From Talpa occidentalis (lineage: Eukaryota > Chordata > Mammalia > Eulipotyphla > Talpidae): a stretch of 64,000 nucleotides of DNA. Below the pieces are notes generated by a model. It searched no databases and had not been told where the DNA came from. It was given only the letters and a program-made list of their open reading frames with translations. Below are positions 12,290 through 22,634 of the stretch, piece after piece; position 1 is the first letter of the stretch, and every line of letters starts with the position of its first letter. The stretch is from the NCBI RefSeq assembly GCF_014898055.3, contig NW_023600993.1:18566850-18630849 (forward strand), read 5' to 3'. The position numbers were made by a program, and so were the translations under genes.

Positions 12290-12560
12290 TATGAATATTT
12301 TCTAATAGACAAAAATTTAAAGAAATTTATAGTGAATATCCACAGATCTACAATTATATATTCTACAATTAGCATTTTACTATCATTCTACAATTAGCAT
12401 TTTCATATTCTACAATTAGCATTTTGCTATCCCTATTTTATCACATACCTACCTATACATTTCCTTTTCTATTATCAATTCATCTTTTTTTTTTAGGTAC
12501 ATTTCAAAGTAAAGACATTGGTGTATTTCACCATGCATGGCATTAACTAGACTTCTGTTT
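12290..12560. repeat. L1-type relic with a triplicated 18-mer
   Basis: The order 'aaatttatagtgaatatccacagatctacaatt', then 'cattttgctatccctattttatcacatacctacct', then 'catttcaaagtaaagacattggtgtattt' resembles a common old L1 3' segment. The 18-mer 'ttctacaattagcatttt' occurs three times at 12361, 12386 and 12408, a local expansion absent from the ordinary copies I recall. Confidence 0.55.
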
Positions 12561-13098
12561 TTGACATGACTTTTAAATTTGATTAGGGCACAATTTCCTT
12601 ATCAGTAAAATTATAGAGTTGAAATAAATGTATCTGTTACCCCTTGAGATAAAATTTCTGTGGTTTTGTGGGTATTTAATGGTTGGCTTAGCTTTGAAGG
12701 GATAGGGTATGGGACAAATTAAATTATGAAATTTGAATCAAGAGCCTTTTATTGAAACCCAAAAATGCCCATTCATTTATGTAGTTTCACTAGCATGGTA
12801 GTGTTGAGTAATTGTGTTAGAGACCATATGGCATGCAAAGCCAAAACATTTACTATCTTGACATTTAGAGACTAAACCTGCTGATCCCTGCTGTAAAGAA
12901 ATAGCAATTATAATGTAGACTGGGAGGAATCTGGAAATTAGAAAAATGATAATTCTAAAAATAATTTGGCAGCAATAGAAAAGAAGAAGGGGGCTACCTA
13001 GGTTCTATGGAACTCAGATATGAGTGTACCTCTAAAAGTATTCTTCTATGTATGTTTTTTCCTATTTTCCTTTCATGGAAAACAGGCAAAACAAAAGT
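12561..13098. other. No gene or repeat recognised
   Basis: AT-rich sequence with no long open frame and no named repeat. Confidence 0.45.
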
Positions 13099-13099
13099 G

Positions 13100-13425
13100 A
13101 TTTAAGGTACATCAGTCAGCTTATGCTAAAGCATGCCATCATAAACAGACCCCAAATGTCTACAGCTTTCAAAGCCTATCAACATGCTCTCTAGAGATCA
13201 CCTTTGTTTCTACTCCATGTTGTCTTCTTTCTGAGTCAAGTTGCCAGAGTCTCCCCTCTCTGCACCATTACCCTTTTTGCGATAGCAAGGGGAATGGGAG
13301 GCAAGACATTAACTGACTCTTAATGCTTCTGCTTTGAAATAACATAGTACTTTTCACTTAACATTTCATTACTCAAAACAAGTCATGTTGACAAACCTGG
13401 GTTCAACAGGTTGGGGCTGTTTAAA
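13100..13425. repeat. Ancient interspersed-repeat relic, family uncertain
   Basis: It has 'catcagtcagcttatgctaaagcatgcc', 'ctccatgttgtcttctttctgagtc', 'cttaatgcttctgctt' and 'aacaagtcatgttgac'. This order is known from an abundant old mammalian repeat. The segment 61615-61985 appears related. Confidence 0.45.
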
Positions 13426-13649
13426 ACTCCTACAGGGAGTTTTAGCAGAAATATGTGAAGAGTATTATACTCTTCTGCAAAAGGGATGACAGTAAAGAGA
13501 TTTTAGTTATTTAAAGGAGAGTGGCTTTAATGTGTTGTGAGGCAGAGGGAAGACACCTATGCAGAGAGAAGGAAGTGCTTTCTGAATGAGAAATGACACC
13601 CTTATTTTTACTCTTGAGAGAGGCAGATTTTCAGTTGCATAGTGTGAGG

Positions 13650-13815
13650 GGGTTAGACTTGGAGTCTCTGATGGTTAACGTTAACTCTAGCACGTAGAGA
13701 GGTTGTTAAAGTGAAGTTCCTGATCAGTAGGTTAGGGATGAAGCTTGAAATTCCACATTTCTATCAAGCTGCCAGTTTATGGACCACACTTTGTGTAGAA
13801 ATGCTCTGCAGGACC
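13650..13815. mobile_element. MER5-like relic
   Basis: 'aagttcctgatcagtaggttaggg', 'gcttgaaattccacatttctatcaagctgcca' and 'ggaccacactttgtgtagaaatgct' fit a diverged hAT-type element similar to the MER5 copies elsewhere in the window. Confidence 0.45.
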
Positions 13816-14638
13816 AGATATCCTACAACAAAATGGGGAAACATGTACACATTAGCAAACAATCTGGGTCAAACAGATTAAATAATGAGTCCTGAGGAAT
13901 AAAGTTTGAAATGTTCTGAAATGTTGAGCATTTCTAGACAGTGGTCAGAGCACTCTTCAAGGCAGAGAAGAACAAGAGCTTGAGAGAGCCAGTGGTTTTT
14001 TGAGTGATGAGGGCTTGTTCAGATGTAATCATGATTGGTGGTAGGAGAGTGGGTGGATTAAGAGGTGTGTGAAGCAGAGAGTGAATTAAAGATTTTGGGT
14101 AGGAGCAGGTCCATCCAGTGACTTTGGCCACCACCATTCTGCCAGTAGTCTATTTGTAATGGAATTGGAGTCAGATGAAACATCAATATTTTTCAATCAC
14201 AGACGGGATTCTAGAAACTGGCAATAAATGTTTTTTGAGCACTCAAACATGAACAGTAGTTGTCAGAATTTATATCTTTCTATAGTAGCAAATGATTCAG
14301 TACAGTTAATAAAATCCATTCAGCAATTTCATTGCTATGAAGTATGTTTCATTTGAGTTTTGATTGTCACAAATATCTTGCTGGTTAAATCCTACCTCAG
14401 AACTACAACCGTGGAATTTGACATTTGAAGAGGAAATTTCAAAGTGAAATTGTTCATCAGAACTTTAGTAGTTTCTTCTGAGAATAGTCTGTTGTTATTA
14501 GAAGCAGTTGAATATATTGTTTGTTAATTCCTCTTTTTGGTGACACTAACAGAAGTTTCTTGGCCATGATTAGTAAGATAAAACTCACACTTCAAATATG
14601 TGTTCATTGCTTCATGATTAACAGTTATATTTAAATTT
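13816..14638. other. No gene or repeat recognised
   Basis: No supported coding region. The minus-strand frame 13934-14137 has no recognisable motif. Confidence 0.45.
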
Positions 14639-14639
14639 A

Positions 14640-14820
14640 GTGTCATACACATATGGCATTGAGTTCAGGTTCTGCTTACTGGGATGCCATGGACAAATAT
14701 TTAACATTACTGAGCCTTATTTTTTATGGATGATATTGCATTGAGTTAATATTGGGTTAACAGTGATATAGTTAAAGAACGTTATACAAAGTAGGCCCTC
14801 AATTAATGTCAGGTATATTT
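14640..14820 (+). repeat. MIR-like SINE relic
   Basis: 'ggttctgcttactgggatgccatggacaaatatttaacattactgagcct' and the tail 'aaagtaggccctcaattaatgtc' match the MIR layout in plus orientation. Confidence 0.6.
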
Positions 14821-14889
14821 TAATTTTAGTGGTACTAATTTGAATTCAGCCTTATTTCAACAATTTAGAATGAATCATGTGTGGCTATA

Positions 14890-15535
14890 CTAAGAAAAGG
14901 TAGATAGTAGCAAGTGTTGGAGAGGATAGCAAGTGATGGGACCCACAAACCTTGCTGGTGGGATTTTAATATAAAACAGCTATTTTGGAAAACAGTTTGG
15001 CATTTTCCTAAAATGTCAAATGTAGGTACACCCAGAAATTCTACTTCTGGAAATCTACCTAAGGGAAATGAAAATATGTGGGCCTAAAGACTTATATTAC
15101 AAATGTTCATATCAGCTTTATTCATAATAACCAAAACAAATGTCCTTCAACTGCTGAATGGATAAACAAATTGTAATGTATCTACAATAAATATGGTTTG
15201 GTGATACAAAGGAATGAAGAACAACATGGAAGAACCTCAAAAACAAGATGCCAAAAAAACCCAAAAAACAAGATGCCAGACACAAATGATCACATATTGT
15301 CAGATTCCATTTACCTGGAATTACCAGGAAAGGAAAATCTCTAGAGACAGCAAATAGATTTGTAGTTGACTGGGGCTGGGAGTGGGAACTGCAGATCAAT
15401 GCTGAAGTTTCTCTTTGAGGTAATGGAAATGTCCTAAAATTAGGTCATGGTAAAAGCAGTGAAACTCTGTAAATTTACCAAAAATCATCGCATGGTACCT
15501 TTAAGCAGGTGAATTTCATAGCTTTTAAATTACAG
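14890..15535 (+). mobile_element. LINE-1 (L1M-type) 3' end
   Basis: It aligns in order with the end of ORF2 and the 3' UTR of ancient L1: 'caagtgttggagaggat', 'ccttgctggtgggattttaat', 'tattcataataacc', 'atgtccttcaactgctgaatgg', 'catattgtcagattcca' and 'ctggggctgggagtggg'. Frameshifts and stops are frequent, so no protein can be made. The internal 'aaaaaaacccaaaaaacaagatgcca' region is a local duplication. Confidence 0.85.
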
Positions 15536-15800
15536 CCCAATCGTGCTGTTTTTTAGAAAGAGTAAACCGTCTTCATTTTTTAAGATTTTGATTTTTTTTT
15601 CTATGTAGATTCTCATTGTAACACGAAGACAATCAATGAAACTCTTTTCACTTTCTGAAATGTGCTGAATTTTTTGAGCTATCATTGAACCTTCAGCTTT
15701 CTTAATTCAGTAGGGAAGGCTTAGGTTTTTCAGGAGTACAGGCTAACCCTGTGTAAGGGCAGGAATGGCCACTGAGCAGGTTTTCTAATATCTAGCAGAC

Positions 15801-16169
15801 TGGGTAAAGGAGGAGTCAGGGTCCTCAGTGGTTTTTGCAGGTCTTTTATTGGGATTTACCCGGTACACAGCAGGCAAGGGTGCTGGGGTGCCGGGAGGCT
15901 GGCAGGCCTCCCAGCCCCAGCAAATCTTCACTCTCTCTGGGCTCTCCGGTGATCTCTGCTTCTGCTTTTTTGCTTCTCTCTCGGCTTCTCTTTCAGCTTC
16001 TTTTCGGCCTCTGCTGGCATCCCCTTGACGCCCGCCGCCCTTAAAAGCCCAGTCGAATCCCATCTACCTATGCCCACACCCTATTCCAGGTGCCCGCCAT
16101 CAGGCATGCACTCAAGACCGCAGGGTTCCATCATCTATCCTAATGGCAGGAGGGCAGAAAAGCCTGACA
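15801..16169 (-). mobile_element. Candidate endogenous-retrovirus LTR
   Basis: A GC-rich 369-bp island bounded by TG and CA on an AT-rich background. Read on the minus strand it has a TATA-like 'cttttaaggg' near 16040, a purine-rich middle, then AATAAA near 15848-15853 followed by a pyrimidine-rich end. That order (promoter, poly(A) signal, short U5-like end) is what an LTR shows. No short target-site duplication was found and no internal retroviral genes adjoin, so it would be a solo LTR. Both strands are open for 66-92 codons, but this reflects composition. A processed pseudogene fragment is an alternative. Confidence 0.4.
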
Positions 16170-17212
16170 TTTTTCCTTACCCTACACCCTGAAACTAATA
16201 GCCTGCAGGCACAGGCTGAGGATACTAACATCTGAAAACAATAGAAAGTCCAGTCAGTAAATGCAAATCAATAACACTGGCTGATGATTCCACATGAGTA
16301 AAAAGAGATTTGTAAGATGGAGTGTCTTCACTTTAGCCATTAAACTTCTCATTCACCCGTTCTTCATTAAATGCCTGTCTTAAACAGGGCAATTGAATCT
16401 AAGATATCAGACATGTTTGAATTATGAAGATCAACTGCTTCACTGATGGCCTTGGGCACAGGATAAAAGGAACTGAATTTAATATTCCCCCAGAAAATGA
16501 TGTAAGGAGAGGTAATTGGTAGCACCTGGCAGATACTATCTTAAAGTGAGAGAACAACTTCTGTAGATGTGCTGTTGGAAGCGCCATTATATTCATGACA
16601 CATCCAGTCCCATTGTCCTAGATGCTGGGGACCTCACCCACACATCAGATCTAAGACCTGAGTGTGTATGTGTGCAAGCAGGCATGTGTGTGTGCAAATT
16701 CCCTGACTTTACTTTTTTGAATATGGGAATTTCTTCACCAGTAGTCATAGGACCAGGAAGTTCCATCTTAAAGAAACAGAAAATGCAGGGACTTGCATTT
16801 GGCATTTGGTTTCCTTCTTGCTGTGCAGATGTAGCCTGAGCATCACCCAGGCCAGACAGTGATGGGCCTCCTGGCTGCTAGTGCAGGAACCGCATCAGAC
16901 TTCTTTGGTTGGTAGTAAATAGTCTAAAAAGTCAGTAAAAATAGAAGGGCCCTTGAAGCTGCTGCCAAACAACAAACTGAACCACTGACAGTTGCTTCCC
17001 AGTCTTCAGGCAAGTCTCTCAGGTGTCGGAATCTTTGTTATTGAAAAATTAGGAACTTGAGTGATTATACCATGCTACATTCTTTTACTGAGGAAAATAA
17101 CTGAGTACAAGACTGAGACCTGTGCTTTATGGAGCATTTGTTTTACTAAATTGTTTCCTAAGTATAGGCTGTAGGTCAAGGACCTTCCTTTACTTAGTAA
17201 CTTACTAGACAT
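16170..17212. other. No gene recognised
   Basis: No repeat I can name. Frames at 16567-16839 (plus) and 16593-16805 (minus) overlap on opposite strands and have no motifs. Confidence 0.45.
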
Positions 17213-17214
17213 GT

Positions 17215-17330
17215 AAAATTTCAGGTCCTACCTGGGAATTACCTAACAAATCAGAAAATCTGGGACTATAGTCCCACAGTATGAATTCTAACAATCCTTC
17301 TAGATGTTGATGCATGGAAGTGTTTGAGAA
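17215..17330. mobile_element. MER5-like hAT relic
   Basis: 'ttcaggtcctacctgggaattacctaacaaatcagaaaatctggg' and 'attctaacaatccttctagatgttgatgcatg' follow MER5 order. It directly abuts the MER20 copy. Confidence 0.55.
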
Positions 17331-17340
17331 GATTTTTTCT

Positions 17341-17550
17341 AGAACCAGGTTTCTTCAGTCTCAGCACTATTGACATTTTGGGCTGGATAATTATTTGTGG
17401 GGGAGGGGGTTGTCCTGTGCACTGTAGGATTTTCAGCATCTCTCTTGGCCTCTCACATATAGCTCCTATACCCAGTTTATTCCAGATAATGTAAACTGTT
17501 TAGGGTAGGAGAAGGGGTGGCAAGATAATACCAGATGAGAATCAGTGCCT
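17341..17550 (-). mobile_element. MER20 hAT relic
   Basis: In reverse orientation it shows MER20 landmarks: 'tctcagcactattgacattttgggctggataatta', 'gttgtcctgtgcactgtaggattttcagcatc' and the end 'gagaatcagtgcc'. It is a non-autonomous hAT-Charlie element. The family is known to supply regulatory sites in some placental mammals, but nothing here shows that. Confidence 0.8.
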
Positions 17551-17554
17551 TAGG

Positions 17555-17700
17555 GCAAAACTGTTCAAAATGATTTGCTAGATCTGTACTGTTAGCATCA
17601 CTACAATCAAATCCTTGGGTGGGTATGAGATATCTGTTTTACAACTTCCTTCCGGTGATTGTGATAGTGCTAAGATTTGAAAACCACTGTTCTAGCAGGA
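17555..17700. mobile_element. MER5-like hAT relic
   Basis: 'gttagcatcactacaatcaaatcc' and the end 'gctaagatttgaaaaccactgttcta' match the terminal part of MER5. It flanks MER20 on the other side from 17215-17330. Confidence 0.55.
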
Positions 17701-18495
17701 GAATTTAGCAAGAAATGATTGTGTATACAGACATAAATCACTCAGAGTGATGAGTGTGCTGCACACAGGGCTTGTAAGATGGAGTGTCTTCACTGTACCC
17801 ATTAAAAATCATGGTTTGAATGGATGGAGGACAGGGAGGGTGGATGGTATTATGAGGGAGAAGATTGTACTTTTAAATAATATGGTCAGGAACTGTCTCA
17901 CTGAGAAGGTGATACTTATAGAAGAGTGAAGGTAGTAAAGGAGTGAGTCAAGAGAAAATGGGGGAGAATGCTGCAGGTATAGAGAAAAGAAGTAAAAGTC
18001 CTGTGGCAGGTAAGCTCTAATAGGTTCAGTGGATAGTCACAGTGACATAATGGAGGGATCTAGGAGGAAAGTAGTTGGAGAAGAGATGGGAGAAATAACT
18101 AAGAAATTTGCCTGTCTGTGGACTAGACTTCTGCACATATTAGCAATCTGTCTATTTTGTGATCTTTTTGGTCCCCCTATTTTTCTTATGTAATGTGGTA
18201 CTAATACTTGTCCCCTATAGTCTGCTCTGAGAAATAAAATGCTCAAGTGATGCTAAACTTTTCAAAGGTTATATTATATTTATATTTCTGAATTTTTAGT
18301 GCTTAACACATTACATTGTTCACAGCACAAAATTATTATTTTGTGCCTCAGGAGTATTATATGTCTCTGGAATAGAGACAGTCTGCCTTTCTAACAAGTT
18401 ACCCCAAATGATTCTTGAATATGCACAAAATTTTAGAATTTCATTCATCACATATATTTATATATTGGTTTCCATTAGTTATTTGAAATGACTTA
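17701..18495. other. No gene or repeat recognised
   Basis: Short open frames at 17747-17929 and 18037-18246 show no motifs. No named repeat. Confidence 0.45.
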
Positions 18496-18499
18496 GCAA

Positions 18500-18615
18500 A
18501 ATTTTGGAAGTGTGAAAATTAGAAGGATTTTACAGATGTGAAAATTAACACACATGTTTTGAAGGCCTTCCCCAAGAGAATCCAGGCTTTATACCTACCA
18601 TGGCAAACTCAGGGG
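18500..18615 (-). repeat. MIR-like fragment
   Basis: 'gattttacagatgtgaaaattaacacacatg' then 'ccccaagagaatccaggctttatacc' resembles the reverse complement of MIR. Confidence 0.4.
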
Positions 18616-18620
18616 ATTAG

Positions 18621-20215
18621 ACTGAGCGGGGTTAACTTCAGTGAGGCTTCCTGGGTTGAACATTCAGGGAACTCCCTAGAGGGAAATAATTCCTATTTGG
18701 TTGGCTCAAGCTAATCAATCATATTAGGAAATAGACACAGTGGCTGATCCAGTGCTGATGAAAGTAACTCTGAGGTAGGTATGATATTATGTCCACCATG
18801 GTATCCTTGGGTAAAATTATCCAAGATAAAAGATTCCTTGTATCCAATTATCTCAGTATTGTTGATTCTTTGCACTCATCTCACCTTTCCTTGATGTGTT
18901 GACTTGTCTCTGTCACTATGCTTTGGTAACTTAATATGAAAACCTTGAACTTCTATGGCTTCTTCCCTCCTAAATGCTTGGTGTTTGGGGTCATTTTCAG
19001 TCCTTAAAAATAAACCATTCTTCAACATGTTACTCTCTGGTTATTTTGCTCAACCTTATTTGCCGTAGGGAACCTTAGAGATTAAATCTTACCAAGTCCT
19101 GAAGCTGCTGCAATTTAAACAGCTAGGTTTTTCTGCCTTAATTTCCCCTCTGTGAGTTCAAGAGGTCAGGCAGAGTCTGAGGCAACACTTAAGAAGTCTG
19201 TATCTTGAGAAAACAATTGGATTAGTTGGTTTGAATCCCTCTCCATCTCCCCCCACCCCCTGCATTGAAATGATGGGGTGCTAGAGTGTCGAGTTTTAAA
19301 TTGATTTGTTTGGTAAAGAAAATGCACAAAGCTGGAGAGACAATGCCTTATCATTATTGAATTGCTGAGCTATACCTCATAGGTCATGATAACCTCAAAG
19401 GGTGGAACTGAAAGCTCCCAATTTTTGCTCATTTAATTCACTTATATGTTTTTATGTATTATAAACTAATTTCACTAATCAGTAAGAAATATACACAAGC
19501 AGTTTAAGGATGTTATAAAACCAAGGCTGTTGCAGTTAAAGCTTATTTTGATAACTGAACTATCATTCCTTTTAATGGTGCAGATCCATGCAACATTTAA
19601 ATATCACACTCATGTTTCACAGGTTGGAGAACTGAGGATTAAAGGCATTTTTTTTTCCTCTTCCAAAGCATTAAGAACTTTTACCTTTCAAGATTAGGAA
19701 CAACAGCCTTCAAACTTGTCCTACTACTTGTCAACCAAGTATTTTGAAATAAAATTTCTCCTAGGATTGTCCAAGCAAACAAACACCACCACCACCACCA
19801 CTACAGGAAAGTTTTATTTGAATTTCAAATATTGTTAGTATACATATTTTCCAAGCATTAGTTGGGATATACTTATATTTGGGACATAATTATACTAAAA
19901 ATATATCTGCTGCTTATCTAAAATTCAGATTTAGCTGAGTGTCCTACATATTAATCTGGAAACCCTAGTTGTTTCTCTTTGAACAAAGAGACTCCATGAG
20001 ACAAATTATTTTACTTACCAGAAGGAAATAAAGTCAAAATAGACCTCTGAATAAAAGACAATTTAACACCCTAAGACTTATATTTTAAGGATAAACTAGG
20101 GTTTGAAGTCATTGTCTTATTTGTCTAAGATGACCTGGGCAGTTACTAGACGTATGTCAGTTTGTCCTGTGGATAATGGAGAAACCAAAACAATCCTAGG
20201 TGTCCTTTTTTTTTT
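18621..20215. other. Unique DNA with a short (CAC)n tract
   Basis: No gene recognised. A short CAC trinucleotide run lies at about 19785-19801. A MIR-like scrap may lie near 19615-19650. The region runs into the CpG-rich segment at 20220. Confidence 0.45.
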
Positions 20216-20224
20216 CATGTTTTA

Positions 20225-20400
20225 AATCTCCGTGGGTCTGGGTTTTAGCCGAACCGCTCTCCAAATGACCTTCACCTGGTCCAGGCCCGCCCGGCCTCGG
20301 AGGCGCCGTTATAATGATGGGCTGCACCTGTGTGAGGCTGACGCGCCTGCGCGCTCCCGTGAGCCTATAAAGCTCAGCGCGCGCAGGCTCGTGCTCCTCG
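20225..20400 (+). promoter_or_regulatory. CpG-rich TATA-containing promoter candidate
   Basis: This is the densest CpG cluster in the window. Visible elements are two CACCTG E-boxes (20273-20278 and 20325-20330), an NRF1-like 'gcgcctgcgcgc' (20343-20354), and a canonical TATA box TATAAAG at 20366-20372, followed by the CpG-rich leader 'ctcagcgcgcgcaggctcg'. With the TATA box there, a start near 20396-20402 is expected. Retained CpGs in an AT-rich, repeat-rich background suggest germline hypomethylation, i.e. a working promoter. The transcript is unknown and I recognise no coding exon downstream. Confidence 0.6.
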
Positions 20401-20953
20401 CTGGCTTCTCTCACTTTAGAGGATCTTGGTTTGGAGTCGCTGTGTTCTGGCGTCTCTCAGCAGGATTTGGAATTCTAAATTTTTCCTGCTTTAGCATGTT
20501 GTACAGAACTCTAAACTCAGCCAAGAGCCGTCCGTTTTGCGGAATCATTAAGGTTTCCCACGTTGAAGTTTGCGAAGAGACGACTATCTGAAGCGTGAGC
20601 TCAATATACTTCATGAAGTTGGGATCAGATGTTTACCCACTTTTTTGTAAAGAAAACAGATGATAAACATGTTAACATCTCTGGAGAAGGCTTGAGGTCG
20701 AAACAACATTCAGCAAAGGCGCTCTGGGTGGTTTCTCCTCAGAGAGGATGCCCGTTTGTTATGGGCGAGAGGTGCTGTGAAGAAGCAGGCAGAGACTCCA
20801 TAATAAAACGGACTTTAATTTCTTTTTTTGCTTTGTGCTGTTGAAGACTGCTAAGCGAAGATAATTGTCATTGCAGGATCCCGAATATCAGCAGAAAGAA
20901 ACAGTCGTCCGTCCTTCTCATCGAGAATTGTCCTCAGGAACTACAGAGAGGAG
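20398..20953 (+). ncRNA. Candidate first exon of an unidentified, probably non-coding transcript
   Basis: It runs from the start predicted by the TATA box to a good splice donor (GAG|GTAGGT, intron starting near 20954). The 119-codon frame covering 20232-20591 begins upstream of the TATA box, so a transcript starting at 20398 would not contain its first codon. Only about 30 codons from the internal ATG near 20496 would remain, plus a 71-codon frame at 20629-20844, neither with known motifs. A non-coding RNA is therefore the simpler reading. The first part, 20405-20672, is repeated at 21305-21571. No acceptor or second exon could be identified. Confidence 0.35.
20405..20672 (+). repeat. Long direct repeat, copy 1 (offset 900 bp)
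   Basis: It shares nearly collinear sequence with 21305-21571. Landmarks at exactly 900-bp offset are 'ggtttggagtcgctgtg' (about 20428 and 21328), 'ctggcgtctctcagcagg', 'ttgaagtttgcgaaga' and 'ggatcagatgtttacc' (about 20622 and 21522). Similarity fades after 'cagatgataaacatgt'. The strict offset means almost no net insertion or deletion between the copies. Confidence 0.85.
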
Positions 20954-21229
20954 GTAGGTCCACATTTTTCTCTTTTCAAGCTTCTGGAGACTCTTGCGAG
21001 TAGGTCCGTTGACCAGTGTCCTCTGTAAACAGCCCTGTTTGGTTTCTGGAGTATTTATTTCGTTTTATTAGTTTGAACCACGGCGATAGTTACACTGCAG
21101 GAAGAGCTCAGAGGAAAGAATTGCTGCCCAGCGTTATTTTGAAGTATCTCCTAGAACAAGGTGGGGGGGGGGATTAGACTGCTTGGCATCTAATCCATTT
21201 TCCTTACAACTTCCATGCAGTCATAATAA

Positions 21230-21304
21230 ATAGTCTGAGCTCGGCAGGACTTCGGGCGCGGAGCTGCTGTGCTCACCTGGAAGGCAGTCAGCGCTCTAAG
21301 GCCT
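21230..21304 (+). promoter_or_regulatory. Degenerate second promoter-like leader upstream of repeat copy 2
   Basis: Just before copy 2 comes 'aataaatagtctgagctcgg', then a CpG-containing leader 'gacttcgggcgcggagctg' and 'ctctaaggcctttctctcac'. This is the same order as the TATA box, CpG leader and 'cttctctcac' of copy 1, with the TATA motif altered. I infer that the duplication once included promoter sequence. Activity is not shown. Confidence 0.35.
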
Positions 21305-21571
21305 TTCTCTCACTTAAGAGGCTTTTTGGTTTGGAGTCGCTGTGGCCTGGCGTCTCTCAGCAGGATTTGGAATTATAAAATTTTTCTAGTTTAGCGCGTT
21401 GTACAGAACTCTAAAGTCAACCAATAGCCGGATGCTTTGCAGAATCATTAACTTTTCCAGTGTTGAAGTTTGCGAAGATAAGACAGTCTGAAGTGTGAGC
21501 TTAATATACTGCGTGAAGCTAGGATCAGATGTTTACCAACTGTCTTGTAAAGGGACAGATGATAAACATGT
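21305..21571 (+). repeat. Long direct repeat, copy 2 (offset 900 bp)
   Basis: Partner of 20405-20672. It has several CpG-to-TG/CA changes relative to copy 1 (for example 'gaagcgtgag' against 'gaagtgtgag') and small substitutions throughout, so the copies have diverged for some time. It is not followed by a matching copy of the 20951 splice donor. Confidence 0.8.
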
Positions 21572-22445
21572 GAAGTTTTGTGGGCTGTGCCGTTTCTGTC
21601 ACAATGACTTCATTCTGCCACTGTGGGAGGAAAGAAGCCCTGGATGGTGTGTAAATGAGTGAGTATGATGTCTGAATGAAACTATGGACACTGAAATCTG
21701 AAGTGTGTATTTCCAAGTGTCATGAAATGCTTCTCCCAACCATCAAATGCTGGGAATGAAGGAAAAAAAAAAGGAGGGGGGTGGATTTGACTAATAAAAT
21801 TAGGCAAGTTCTGTGAATCTCCACTCACTTTGTACTCATTCACATCCAGAAGCCTTACATTTGTTTTCCCAAAGAGCAGTGGGTCCAAGTGAGGCACTCA
21901 CTCCCCTAAGGATACCAGTAACTGATCTTCAGCTGTGCATGGTGGCGGGTAGGGGGATGAGGGGGTTGCGCCTGTCTAATATTGAAGACACCTGGGGCCT
22001 CTTGGCTGTTGTGTGGAAAAATCTTGGGCATTGGTGGCCTTTCACCCTCTTCTGCCCTCTTAGCCTTTTTAACTAGACTGTAACTTGTTAGCAGGGCCTA
22101 AGAGAGTGGTAGTCTTGGCAGTTTCTTTCCAACAGATCATACAACATAAGGTTTCTTTATATTATGTTTTTACTGCTTTTCTGCCATCAAAGTGTCATTT
22201 CAAACCCTGAGCAAGGGTTGTTTGAACATAGGTGTACCTCAGTGTAGGCACACCCACATATAAGAAACCCATGCAGTTCTCCCTTGATTGTGTGCACACA
22301 CCTAAATAAAAGTGCAGGTATTTTGGCCACGATGATTGAAACAATCATTTCAAGCAGTCCTTAATGTTGCCTTAATCATTGCAAGCTTTCCAAAATGTTG
22401 AAAAAAACCTCTCTTTAAAAATTAAAAAAAAATAACTTCTTTGGA
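21572..22445. other. No gene recognised
   Basis: Short frames at 21682-21897 (minus) and 21813-22076 (plus) have no recognisable motifs. A purine-rich patch (A and G runs) lies near 21760-21783. Confidence 0.45.
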
Positions 22446-22449
22446 TTGT

Positions 22450-22520
22450 CTAATGTTCTGTGTGACCTTAGATGAATGACTCGACCTCCCTTTACCTGAA
22501 ATTAGTAAAGTGATGAACTT
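22450..22520 (+). repeat. MIR-like fragment
   Basis: 'ttctgtgtgaccttagatgaatgactcgacctccctttacctgaaa' matches the central MIR core. Confidence 0.5.
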
Positions 22521-22634
22521 GAGTTACGTAAACGGAAAGGGCTTTTGTGTGATCTTGACTTAGGTAGTAAAATAGAGTGTAAAAGATAAATAAGTCATTA
22601 GAACTCACCATGGAAGAGCTTAATTTTTCTTACC

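Noticed and set aside
19785..19805. (CAC)n tract as a functional or CRISPR-like repeat
   Set aside because: A plain short microsatellite; no spaced repeats of the CRISPR kind were seen anywhere, as expected for animal DNA.
20232..20591. 119-codon frame over the CpG-rich segment
   Set aside because: Its start codon lies upstream of the TATA box and of the likely start site, and its composition simply follows the GC-rich promoter.
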